This document shows positions 41,437-52,182 of a stretch of DNA of 64,000 bases, piece after piece. How positions within the stretch are numbered: position 1 is the first letter of the stretch; the number at the start of each line of letters is the position of its first letter. Below the pieces are notes generated by a model. That model worked only from the letters and a program-made list of their open reading frames with translations, had not been told where the DNA came from and ran no database searches. The stretch is taken from positions 1,116,001-1,180,000 of the forward strand of contig JADJKB010000005.1 in NCBI GenBank assembly GCA_016706225.1, written 5' to 3'. Made by a program: the position numbers and the translations under genes. This DNA is from Myxococcales bacterium (lineage in GTDB: Bacteria; Myxococcota_A; Polyangia; Polyangiales; Polyangiaceae).

Positions 41437-41688
41437 ATGGATCGGGACGACCTGACGACCGAGCGCGCGCTCGCCTGCGAGCTCCTCAATGAGCTCGGCT
41501 TCGACGGCGATCGCCTTGCCAAAATGCGCCTCAACGGACCGGTTTGCCCCTGGCTGAACGAGGCCGAGCACCGGGCGCTTCAGTGGGTCTTCACGAACTT
41601 CCCCGAGCGCGGCGGCCCGGCCGTGAGCTTCACCCATGCCGCTCGGCGCGTCGCCCGACACGCCGGCGCAGGTCGGCCCCGACGCTGA
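41437..41688 (+). CDS. Hypothetical small protein
   Basis: 83 residues if the ATG at 41437 is used (MDRDDLTTERALACELLNE). Helical, acidic N-terminus, then WLNEAEHRALQWVFTNFPERGG and a basic C-terminus. No recognised family. A longer frame reaches back to 41287 but its extra part looks non-coding. It overlaps the next frame by ~50 bp, so either its C-terminus or the other start may be wrong. Confidence 0.35.
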   Translation: MDRDDLTTERALACELLNELGFDGDRLAKMRLNGPVCPWLNEAEHRALQWVFTNFPERGGPAVSFTHAARRVARHAGAGRPRR

Positions 41689-42198
41689 CGGCATGCTGCA
41701 CTTCGCGCGCACGCCGGACATCGTCGGCTCGGCCGGCTCGATCCTGCACTGGCGCGGGATGCTTAGCGGGGCGGTCATGATGGACATCGCGTCGGCAACG
41801 CGGGCCCAGGGCGGCCGCCGGTCGCCGCTGGACCTGCGGGCGGTGCTGCAACAGCTCGGCATGGCAATCGAGCGGACCGCCAAGGTCCGCCTAGCGAATC
41901 CGCCGCGCACAGCCCGCTGCGTGGCGCTGCTCCTGATGGTCGATCACGGGCAGCAGGCGTTCCATCAGAAGGTCATGGTCAACCCCGAGGTGTTTCCGTA
42001 CTTCGATCCATGCCATCGTGACCGTCGCTGGAAACCCAGGAAGCGCGCATTGCTGCGCGCAAGGCCGCGAGCGCCGAGGTGGCGCCGGTGTCGCGCGGCG
42101 TCTTCCGCGTGGCCACCGTGAAGCTCATCAACGCAGAGGTCCGTGAGCTGATCCGTGATCGGCGCGGGAGCACGCCGTCCGTCGTGCACTCACCATGA
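41636..42198 (+). pseudogene. Hypothetical gene, probable frameshift near 42028
   Basis: The first frame gives MLHFARTPDIVGSAGSI... up to VNPEVFPYFDPCHRD (stop at 42121). In the neighbouring frame coding-like sequence follows: EARIAARKAASAEVAPVS, then VFRVATVKLINAEVRELI, ending at 42198, with no start of its own. A single -1 shift near 42028 would join them. The likely original start is the ATG at 41693 (MLHF) or 41636. The family is not recognised. Confidence 0.4.
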
Positions 42199-42340
42199 GA
42201 TCCTCTCGCGCGTGACGGCTACGAGCGCTTGCTCGGTCGAAGAAGGCTGTCCAGAATGGCTGTGATCTTCACGGAGGATCACCGTCATGAATGCGAGCTT
42301 GGAGTCTGGATTCGCGAAGAACACGCCTGAACACACCGCG

Positions 42341-42434
42341 TTTGGTGGTCCTGCGCACCCCGGTTTGGTGCACCTCAGGTGGCCGCTTTGGTGTACCAAG
42401 CGCGCTACCAAACACGCGGTTACGGCAGTACCAA
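42341..42434. repeat. Iteron-like array with 23-bp period
   Basis: TTTGGTG occurs at 42341, 42364 and 42387, exactly 23 bp apart. TACCAA, its complement, occurs at 42394, 42406 and 42429; the last two are again 23 bp apart. Thus a direct array runs into an inverted one. It lies in a ~275-bp region (42199-42474) without a convincing gene, upstream of a winged-helix-like gene. Confidence 0.6.
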
Positions 42435-42474
42435 CGGCGCGGCGCGAGCGATGCCATAACGGGACGCAGGCGCG

Positions 42475-42948
42475 ATGAGCCCGGCGACCACAAGGGAGCG
42501 CCTCAAGGTCATCGCGTCCTTCGGCACGCGCGGCTGCACCCCGGCCGAGTTCGCGGGCAAGGCGTACGCCGACTCGAAGGAGTGGAAGAAGCCCGTGCGC
42601 CGCGGCGGCATGCGCGGCGGCAAGGTCATCCGGGCCGCGGCAGGGGTGCTGGGCAGGCTCAGGGCCGGGAGGCTGGTCGAGAGCCTGGACGGGCGCTTCT
42701 GCATCACCCAGGCGGGCAAGGAGTACGTTTCGGGGCAGCAGCCGGTCCAGCCACCCATCGCCGCGCTGCCCCCGGCCAACGCCCACCCAGCGCCCCGGCA
42801 GTGGGTCCAGGCGCCGGGAGTGCCGGGGGGGTGGCTGTGGTGGGACGGGGCGAGCTTCTGGTGCCGGGATGCCGCGGGGCGGCTCTTCTACTGGGGCCCG
42901 CCGGCGAGCCCAGCGACGCAACCGGCTCGAGGGGCAACTGCACGCTGA
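42475..42948 (+). CDS. Winged-helix-like small protein
   Basis: 157 residues from ATG. N-terminal ~75 residues resemble a winged helix: TTRERLKVIASFGTRGCT, AGVLGRLRAGRLVESLDGRFCITQAGKEYV. The rest is Pro/Ala/Gln-rich with a WLWWDGASFW tryptophan-rich motif, and looks disordered. It may bind the 23-bp iteron-like array just upstream and act as a replication or transfer initiator-like or regulatory protein; no known Rep family is recognised. Confidence 0.55.
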   Translation: MSPATTRERLKVIASFGTRGCTPAEFAGKAYADSKEWKKPVRRGGMRGGKVIRAAAGVLGRLRAGRLVESLDGRFCITQAGKEYVSGQQPVQPPIAALPPANAHPAPRQWVQAPGVPGGWLWWDGASFWCRDAAGRLFYWGPPASPATQPARGATAR

Positions 42949-43010
42949 CGTAGGATCCCGTCAGGGGTCGCTCCGGCCCTAAAGGCTCGGCCTGCAACGG
43001 GCGTAGCTTC

Positions 43011-43721
43011 ATGCGAGACCAATACGCCGGTGACCTCTCGGACTTGATCAAGTTCTCGCTGTTGCGCGCCTTCGGGAGTGGCGGTCGAAGATTAGCGGTC
43101 GCCTGGTACTACGCGCCAGGACACGACGGCCGAAACGACGGTCGTCACGTTGAGCACCGGGCGGAGAAGAGCTGGCAAGCGCTGGACCCGACCGTGCACC
43201 ACGCTCTCGCCCGCCTGCGGGAGCGGACCGTCGCTGCGCTCGAGCGGCTCCCCATCTGGCCGGCAGGCACACGGTTTCACCGAGACCCTGTTCCAAGGCG
43301 GGGACGCGACAAGTGGGTTCACGGCATGTGTCTGTCCCTCGCAGACACTGACCTCGTGTTCCTCGACCCTGACAACGGCCTTGGACGGCACTGGCAGAAG
43401 CATGCCCGGATCGACGACCTAGCTGAGCTGCGGCAGAACAACCGGGCCCTCGTGTTCATCAAGTTTCCGCATCGAATGAGCTCCTACGAAGCCCAGATCC
43501 AATCTCTGCATGCGCTACTTCGATCGACCGGGTTCAGGAGTCCGCTCACCGTGAGAACGAGTGTTTCGGTGCTCGGGGCGGAATCGCAGCGCCGGGTTCC
43601 GCGCGCACGGTTCTTCACCGTGGTCGGAGCTGACGCTCACCTGGCCCAGATCGCCGAGGCGTTTGCCGCGCGGGTCTCGGCGATTCCGTTCGCCAGCGCT
43701 TCCGTCATCGCGGAGACCTGA
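43011..43721 (+). CDS. Conserved hypothetical protein (DQYAGD...VFLDPDNGL family)
   Basis: 236 residues. Starts MRDQYAGDLSDLIKFSLLRA; WYYAPGHDGRNDGRHVEHR; later LADTDLVFLDPDNGLG and a FIKFPHRMSSYE segment. This layout belongs to a small family often seen beside restriction or defence genes, whose function I do not know; the DPDNG loop recalls a methyltransferase or nuclease active site but the fold is unassigned. No signal peptide. Convergent with the nuclease gene (32 bp apart). Confidence 0.6.
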   Translation: MRDQYAGDLSDLIKFSLLRAFGSGGRRLAVAWYYAPGHDGRNDGRHVEHRAEKSWQALDPTVHHALARLRERTVAALERLPIWPAGTRFHRDPVPRRGRDKWVHGMCLSLADTDLVFLDPDNGLGRHWQKHARIDDLAELRQNNRALVFIKFPHRMSSYEAQIQSLHALLRSTGFRSPLTVRTSVSVLGAESQRRVPRARFFTVVGADAHLAQIAEAFAARVSAIPFASASVIAET

Positions 43722-43752
43722 CGCGGGCGCGTACAAAGCGCCGGGGAGTCCC

Positions 43753-44639
43753 TCAGCGAACCAGGTAGCGCTGCTCAAGGTAGTCCAGCCAGCCCCGAGG
43801 CGCAGCGTCCGCTCCGGCGAGCTCCCGGGATTCCTGGATGAACCGCTCGAAGGTCACAGGCAGAAATGTCCTTCGCCGGTCCGGCACGATGAGCTCCAAG
43901 TGAGCGCTCGCCGCCTTCGCGTAGTGCTCGTTGCCCTCGGGGTAAAGCAGGACGGACACGAACTCCTCAACCGCCGTGCCGGGTTTCATCCGGAGAGCCT
44001 CTCCCAATAGCTGATTCCGCCAGATCTGCTTCAGCTCGCGCGTGCGGAGCGCGCGTCGAGCGCGCCCTCGATGTAGAGCTGAGCTCGCTCGTGGATCCGG
44101 TGGTACGGCGAGCTCTCGGCGAACATCCGCGCGCGTTCGGTCTTGCCCCAGGCGTAGGGGCCCTCGGTGTACTTCACCTCTATCCCGAGAGCCGCGCGGC
44201 GCCCGTCGGCCAGCGCACACTCGACGTAGGCGTCGAACGAGGTGTTATCGGCCAGGTACTCGGCCTTGGGTTCCGGCGCCCACTCGATGGCTATCTTGAC
44301 CAACTCGGCGACATCCAGCCGAAGCCACCGCGCGAACAGTCGCGGGGCCCACGGCAGGTCGCGTAGGGGAACGAAGAGGTTGAACGGGATGTGCTCGCTC
44401 CGCAGCATGTCGTGCCAGAGCGGCGTGTCGGCTCTACGGTAGCGCTGCTCTACCGACGTGAGCATTCCAGGCCAGTCGTAGAAGTTCTTGCCCGCGATCG
44501 CATCCGCAGTCGTCAGCCGGTTTCCGTACTCTCGATACCCGGCCGAGCGGAGCTGCTCCACCCGGAATCGAGACTGGTGACGCCGGGCGCGTGCCTTGAA
44601 CGCGTCGTCGCCGGAGTATTGGGGGCCAAGACTGGTCAT
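43753..44639 (-). pseudogene. PD-(D/E)XK nuclease (PGN_0703-like), frameshifted
   Basis: The first frame (44639-44031) carries KNFYDWPGMLTSVEQRYRRAD, then the nuclease core with NTSFDAYVEC (Asp) and LGIEVKYTEGPYAWGK (E-x-K). The C-terminal part, RELKQIWRNQLLGEALRM, LLYPEGNEHYAKAASA, is in another frame (to 43753). The frames meet within a GCGCGC run near 44045-44060. One indel there would restore a ~290-residue restriction-type nuclease resembling the PGN_0703 family. It closes the leftward operon, so this may be a real loss or a read error. Confidence 0.65.
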
Positions 44640-44700
44640 CGGTCCGCCGAATCAGCTCCCTAACATCGACGCGGCTCGCGGTCCCGGCGGGTGCGGGTTG

Positions 44701-44880
44701 TCAGAATGGGATGTCGTCGGAGTCCGCTCCCCCGAGCGCTTGTTTCGTTTCAGTGGGGCGGATTAGCTCCTCGATCCGTGCAAGGTTTCGCTCGGCCCAC
44801 GCCGCGCCTGCATCCAGCGGCCGATACACCGAGAACGGTTCGCTATCGTTGTAGCTTTGCTCCTTTTGTTCCTCGATCAT
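44701..44880 (-). CDS. 59-residue protein with SSB-like C-terminal tail
   Basis: A small gene. It starts with ATG overlapping the kinase stop (ATGA), so it is coupled. The product begins MIEEQKEQSYNDSEP, has a helix AAWAERNLARIEELIRP, and ends GGADSDDIPF. That ending matches the acidic tail of single-stranded DNA-binding protein (DDDIPF), which docks on RecO, PriA, DnaE-chi and other SSB partners. The rest has no SSB OB-fold. It could recruit the kinase or nuclease operon to SSB clients or mimic SSB; that is inference. It is probably overlooked in annotations because of its size. Confidence 0.75.
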   Translation of the reverse strand: MIEEQKEQSYNDSEPFSVYRPLDAGAAWAERNLARIEELIRPTETKQALGGADSDDIPF

Positions 44881-45866
44881 GTGCCCTCAGGAGAAGCCAC
44901 TCTGAGGGCAAGAGACGTCCTCAGCCTGGTCTGGCGGCCGCCTATCTCTTGTTCGATCGCGTAGAGCGCGACGGAATGCGTGCTGGTCGGGCAGGCGCCG
45001 ACGATCACGCCCAGTACTCTCGCTTGGTCGTCCGTCAAGTCGTGGGGAGACTGCGATGGCGCGTCACCGCGCCGGAGCGCACGCACATCCTCCACGAGCT
45101 CGGTCGCCGAGCTGTACCGCTTGTCTGCTTGAGCAAGGCAACGCAGGAGCACTCGTTCATAGGACTGCGAGATCGTCACGCTGGAGCGGAGGTTGGACTC
45201 CCAGTTCACGCCCCTGGGGGACATCCCAGTCAGCAGCCAGTACCAGCAGGCACCCAGGCTGTAGATGTCGCATCTGGGATCCAACAGCTGAGGATTTTCG
45301 GTCAGCTCTGGCGCGCTGAAAGCATCACCCGCAACTGCATCGCTACTCTTGGTGAAGCGCTCGCCCTTCGGATCCAGGAGCGCAGCGACTCCGAAGTCCA
45401 ACACTCTCGCGTCGCCCCGTAGGGTCATGAGGTTCTGCGGCTTGATGTCCCGATGAACGATTCCGCACTGATGCGCATATGCGAGCGCGTCGCCGACGTA
45501 CTCGATGAATGGGAGCACGATTTCCGGCGTGGGCTGGCCGACGCGGCGCGCCGCCGCCAAGTTCATTCCGGTGAAGTACTCCATCAAGATGTACGGGCGT
45601 CCTTCGTGTTCACCAACGCCGTAAATCGGAACGATGTGAGGATGGCGAAGCCGAAACAGCACCTCCGCTTCCCGGAAGAACCTCTTCGTCGCCGTTTCGA
45701 TGTCATCGTTACCGATGCTCGGGCTGAGGAACTTGACGGCAAACTCGAGGTTGACTCCTTCGAGCGTCGCCACGTGAACGACGCCAAAGCCCCCGACGCC
45801 AAGTTGCTCCCCGACGATCAGCTTGCCCAGCTGGACACTGGTCCCTGGCGGTGGTCCGCGCGACAT
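44877..45866 (-). CDS. Soluble Ser/Thr protein kinase in the defence operon
   Basis: 329 residues. Kinase domain ~15-265: GEQLGVGGFGVVH, AVKFL, HRDIKPQNLM, DFGVA, and an APE-like FSAPELTENPQ, so catalytically intact. No signal peptide, membrane helix, NERD nuclease or other PglW-like extra domain is seen. The C-terminal ~50 residues (DDQARVLGVIVGACPTSTHSV) are unassigned, possibly helical. It is 60 bp downstream of brxHI on the same strand and coupled to the small SSB-tail gene. In BREX-2 the kinase is PglW; this one may be a compact substitute. Confidence 0.85.
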   Translation of the reverse strand: MSRGPPPGTSVQLGKLIVGEQLGVGGFGVVHVATLEGVNLEFAVKFLSPSIGNDDIETATKRFFREAEVLFRLRHPHIVPIYGVGEHEGRPYILMEYFTGMNLAAARRVGQPTPEIVLPFIEYVGDALAYAHQCGIVHRDIKPQNLMTLRGDARVLDFGVAALLDPKGERFTKSSDAVAGDAFSAPELTENPQLLDPRCDIYSLGACWYWLLTGMSPRGVNWESNLRSSVTISQSYERVLLRCLAQADKRYSSATELVEDVRALRRGDAPSQSPHDLTDDQARVLGVIVGACPTSTHSVALYAIEQEIGGRQTRLRTSLALRVASPEGT

Positions 45867-45926
45867 GCCATCAGCCTACTCCAACGTCGCGTTCCGCGCC
45901 GAGCGCCACGAGTCGGGCGAGCCGGG

Positions 45927-48061
<2,135 letters not shown>

Positions 48062-48065
<4 letters not shown>

Positions 48066-49414
48066 AGGTTCCGCGCTCCTCCAGGCGGCTTGATATCGAC
48101 GTCCAGGGCAATGTCGTCGGGGGACTTCGCGATGCCCGCCGCGCCGCGCTCCTCGTCCGTCAGCTCTTCCGCTTTGACGATGAGCGGGTAGTCTTCCCGT
48201 GGATTGAACTCCGGATGCTCGTCCACGCGGTCCAGCACGTCGACCACGCGCTTGAGGTAAATGCGCGGCGCGACGCCGACCTTGCCGCCGAGCTTGCCGG
48301 CGACGCCCTGCGCGAGGGTGTGGAGCAACGCATCGTCGACCTTCGCGTGGATTCGGTCGCTAGCGGTGGACGGGTAGAGATCGCGGACGCGCTTGCCGAC
48401 CTCGACGAGCTTGTCGAGGTCGAAGGGCATGAGCCGGAGCTGCGGCGCGCGCGCGCTGTCGAAGCGGGTGTCTTTCGCGAACTCCGTCGCGAGCCGCGAG
48501 GCCAGGGCAGGGGCGCGTTGCACGCCCTGGGGCCCGTCGAAGAACTGCGGCGTGCCGGTGACGAGAACGTACAGGCCGGGGTAGCGGCTCTGGTACAGGT
48601 CGTCCACGAACTGTCGGAGCGCGTTGAGGCTCTTCTCTCGGCTGTCCGCGCGCACGCGCTGGATGGTCTCGACCTCGTCGAGCACGAGCACGAGCCCTTT
48701 GCGCCCCGTCTGCTTGAGCACTTCGAGCAGGCCGCGGAAGAATCCGGAGGCCCCGTCGTGGTCGATCTCGCCTTTCAGCGCCGCGGCCCGCTTGATCTCG
48801 GCGCCGACGTTCGGCTGCCCCATCAGCCAAGCGATCAGGCCCTCGGAGATGGCGTGCTCACCGCCGACGCGCGCGGCATGGCAGCGGCGGAGCGCCGCCG
48901 CGAACTGAGGCTGGGTGGCGCTGACGGAGGCGAGCCGCTTTTCGAGCAGCTCGCCGACCGCCCGGCTCACCGCCTCGGCGTCATGGCCGCTCACGTGACC
49001 GCCGGTGAGGACTTCCTCCTCCAGGTTGTAGAACCAGCGATCGATGAGGGCTCGGAAAGCGCCTTCGGACCACTCCTTGGTCTGAAGCCCCTCGATCGCG
49101 CGCCGGTAGACCGTTTCGAGGCGGTAGAGCGGCGTGTCCGTCTCGGAGATCTGGACCAGCGTGGTCGCAAAGCCGCGTTGGCGGGCACGGTGCTCGAGCC
49201 AGCGCGCGAAGAAGGTCTTGCCGCAGCCGTATTCGCCGCGCACGGCCTTGAGCATTCCGCTGCCCGCGGCCACGGAGTCGAGCTCCTCGTCGATGTGCTT
49301 CTCGAAGCGGTCGAGCCCGACGGCGAAAAGCTCGAGGCCCCGCTTCGGGACGACGCCGAGTCGCAGGGCGTTCACGATGTCACGACGCTTCAGCGGGCTC
49401 GCTTCGGTGCTCAC
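48062..49414 (-). CDS. brxD: BREX-2 ATP-binding protein BrxD
   Basis: The GTG start at 49414 overlaps the pglZ stop (GTGA); a longer frame to 49831 only reads antisense through pglZ. 450 residues. P-loop GEYGCGKTFF at ~64, Walker B LVLDEVE at ~240, then a long helical region (RRFVDDLYQSRYP, GLYVLVTGTPQFFDG). BrxD is an AAA-type ATPase of type 2/6 BREX that works with BrxHI. ATGA with brxHI. The strictly overlapping junctions imply balanced co-translation. Confidence 0.9.
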
Positions 49415-52182
49415 AGCTTCACCTCGAACTGTTGCGCGAGCTTCTCGCGGTCCAGATACACCTGCTTGTCGACGGGACTGTGGCGCAACACCTGGTAGCC
49501 CTCCAGGTTCAGGACCTCCTGGAGCGACGAGACCAGGCCGGCGACGCGCCACTCGAGCTCTCCCATCGCGGCGGCGAAAGCCTGTTCGCCGGACGCTCCG
49601 TTGCGCGAGAGCAGGAAGTCGACCGCCATCACGACCTTTGCGCGGCGATCGGCGCGCGGGCAGATCTTCTTCAGCACGTCGGAGGTCGCGAAGGCCGATT
49701 CTTCGATGGGCGGCGCGCTCGGCCGGCGCTTCGACGGCGGCGGAGGGGCGACGAACGGCAGTGTGGCTTGCTTCGGCTTCTGCTTCTCGGGCTGACGCGG
49801 GGCGGGAACCGCGACGTCGAAGTGCCACCACGCCGGCACCAACGCGGGCCGTGGCTCGAGCGCAGGGTCAGCGACCGAGACCCCCGCGTCATCGCAGCCG
49901 ATCAGCACGCAGGGCGCGACGACCTCCGCCAAGGTGGCGCCCCCATGCTCGCCCGCATGCGCGCCGCCGCCGTATCGCGAGGCGTCGTCCGCCAGCAAGA
50001 CCACGCCGTGTGCGCCGCGCGGCGTCCAGACTCCGCTCCCCGCGAATGCGGCCTCGCCGTCGGCGACGGGATCGGCGGGCGATGCCCACGGGCGCCAGCG
50101 AGCGCCACCCCCCGCGAGAGCGCTCACGGTCTTGAACCGATCGGCGGGAACGTGCCCGTGGTCGCTGGCGAGGAGCACGCAGCGACCTGCGGTGCGCGCC
50201 GCCTCCAGGAGGTCCGGCAGCGACGCGATGTTCTCGGGCTTCCAGTCGGGACGGTGTTGGCTATCGCCCTTGAGCGCGGCGTCGATGGCGTTGATCACCA
50301 TGGCGACGACTCGCTTCGAAGTGTCGGCGATGAGGCTCAGGGCTTCCGAAGAAGCACTTCCGCCCGTGGTGTGGCCCTCGGAGCGCAGCAGGAGGCGCGG
50401 GGTCTCGTTCTTCTCGCAGAAGCGCAGGATGTCGCGGTGGGTCTGGAAGCGCTCGGGGTCCTTCGACGTGTTGCCCGCATCGCCGGGCTTCATCGGCTTA
50501 CCCTCGAAGAAGGCCGCGCGGCTCACCTCGGTGATGGTCGGTAGCGATGCGAAGACGACCGGGTAGGCCCCGCTGCCGATGCGGCCCTTGGTGCTCGCGT
50601 GCCACGCGAGCGGGCCCCACGCCGCGGCGCGATTGCCGAGCGCCTGCATGAGCTCGACTGCTTGCGCCCACGCCATGCCGTCCAGCAGGAGCACGAGCAG
50701 GCGCCGAGAGGCATCATCCTCGAGGAAACGCGCAGCTACGCGCGACAAGGCTTGGTCGATGGGAAGGACCTCGGTGGCGGGGCGGCCTGCGTCGTGCCAG
50801 GAGCGGAGGCTCTGCGCGAACCGCCGGTCGAGCCCGGTGCGCGCGAGATCGGCCGCTTCGACCACAGCCTGCGCGCCGCGACCCAAGGCGGACTCCGCGC
50901 TTCCGCGAGCCCAGCGGCGCGCCCAGTCCACGTAGCCGCCTTCTTCCGAGTACCAGCGACCGAGCGCTTCCGCCGCCGCTTGTGGCGTGGGCGGGTGATC
51001 GAGCTCGAGCCCGCTCTTCTGCGTGAGCCACGCGGCCAGGCGTACGGCCATCTCGGCGCGCTTCACCACGGCCGTCTGGTCGCTGTCCTTGAAGAACAGG
51101 TGACCGTCGAGGGCGCGCAGGGCGCGGGCGGCGTCGGCAAACGTTTCGGGGGTCGCATCGCTCGCGCACGCTTCGAGCGTACGACCGAGCTGCTCGAGTC
51201 GGGCGGTCCAGGCCGAGGGCAGCAACGGGTGCGCGGCGATCCAGGCGCGGATCTCGGGCTCGTCCACGTGGGTGTCCGCGGCACGCAAGATCGCGCGCGC
51301 CTCTCCGGGCGACGCGCGCTCGACCAGGCGCAGGCTGCGCGTCGCGCTGCCCGCTAGCCCCCTGACCACGCCGTCCACGTTTGCATCCGGTACGGTCACG
51401 CCGAGCGAGTGCTTGAGCTTCTGCTTGAGCCAGATCCACGCCGCCGCGTCGGGGCGATCCACCAGCGCTTCGAAGATCAGCGAAAACTCGAGGAGCAAGC
51501 GGCCGCGGCCGTTTTCCCAGCCGTTCCAGATGATCGGTCCGACCGGGCCGAGCTGGCGTGCGAGGTGTTCGAGCAGGGCGGCGCGCACGCCCGGTCCGCC
51601 ATCGCCGCCGAACATCGCTGGCGCTTTGGGGAAGCTCGCGTTCGTCGCGGCCCAGGCCATCAGTGCGTCCACCGCGAGCTCGCCGCCTCCGCTGAGCCCC
51701 CAAGTCTGATCGAGCCACGCGCCCCACAGCTCGTTCAGCGTGAGCCGACCCCCGGTGATACTGAACGCCGGCGGCGGCTTCTGGTCGAGCAGCAGCCCCA
51801 CGAGCGGCGAGCGCAGCACGGCGTCCTCCAGCTCGCGCACTCCGAACATGCGCCGCACGCGCGCGTCCACTCCAATGCGGTGGACTCGCCCGTTTTGAAC
51901 GAAGCGTCCCGCGAGATCGATGGGGATGTCGCTGGACCACGGCACCAGAAACGCGACGTGGGACTCGATATCGTCGAGCGGCGGCAGGTGCTCTCTCAGC
52001 TCGAGCTCGCAGCGAACCGGCAGGACACGAAAGCGGAGCGACTGGTCCGTGCTCACAGTCGTGGGCTCACCCGTTCCGTAGAACGCTACCAGCGTCGACT
52101 TGCGGGTGGTCGTCGGGCCGTACAGGCGATCGAGCGCGCCCTTCAGATCTTCATGGGTCAGATGAGGGAGCTCGCTGGTCAT
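49411..52182 (-). CDS. pglZ: BREX-2 phosphatase-like protein PglZ
   Basis: 923 residues; ATG overlaps the pglY stop (ATGA). The alkaline-phosphatase-like PglZ core occupies ~480-760: LLLDGMAWAQAVELM (~497), SLPTITEVSRAAFFEG, and the metal-binding SDHGHVPADRF (~670). N-terminal half is mostly helical and typical of the BREX-2 subtype; the C-terminal part has a Pro-rich linker (~800-830) and a winged-helix-like end. PglZ is the one protein shared by all BREX types, and is needed for phage resistance. Confidence 0.92.
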   Translation of the reverse strand: MTSELPHLTHEDLKGALDRLYGPTTTRKSTLVAFYGTGEPTTVSTDQSLRFRVLPVRCELELREHLPPLDDIESHVAFLVPWSSDIPIDLAGRFVQNGRVHRIGVDARVRRMFGVRELEDAVLRSPLVGLLLDQKPPPAFSITGGRLTLNELWGAWLDQTWGLSGGGELAVDALMAWAATNASFPKAPAMFGGDGGPGVRAALLEHLARQLGPVGPIIWNGWENGRGRLLLEFSLIFEALVDRPDAAAWIWLKQKLKHSLGVTVPDANVDGVVRGLAGSATRSLRLVERASPGEARAILRAADTHVDEPEIRAWIAAHPLLPSAWTARLEQLGRTLEACASDATPETFADAARALRALDGHLFFKDSDQTAVVKRAEMAVRLAAWLTQKSGLELDHPPTPQAAAEALGRWYSEEGGYVDWARRWARGSAESALGRGAQAVVEAADLARTGLDRRFAQSLRSWHDAGRPATEVLPIDQALSRVAARFLEDDASRRLLVLLLDGMAWAQAVELMQALGNRAAAWGPLAWHASTKGRIGSGAYPVVFASLPTITEVSRAAFFEGKPMKPGDAGNTSKDPERFQTHRDILRFCEKNETPRLLLRSEGHTTGGSASSEALSLIADTSKRVVAMVINAIDAALKGDSQHRPDWKPENIASLPDLLEAARTAGRCVLLASDHGHVPADRFKTVSALAGGGARWRPWASPADPVADGEAAFAGSGVWTPRGAHGVVLLADDASRYGGGAHAGEHGGATLAEVVAPCVLIGCDDAGVSVADPALEPRPALVPAWWHFDVAVPAPRQPEKQKPKQATLPFVAPPPPSKRRPSAPPIEESAFATSDVLKKICPRADRRAKVVMAVDFLLSRNGASGEQAFAAAMGELEWRVAGLVSSLQEVLNLEGYQVLRHSPVDKQVYLDREKLAQQFEVKL

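Noticed and set aside
40846..41910. 354-codon frame on the - strand across the HTH genes
   Set aside because: Basic low-complexity composition and overlap with two better genes in other frames.
42287..42478. 63-codon gene over the iteron-like array
   Set aside because: Low-complexity, no family, and the DNA repeats with a 23-bp period (not a multiple of three) explain the sequence better.
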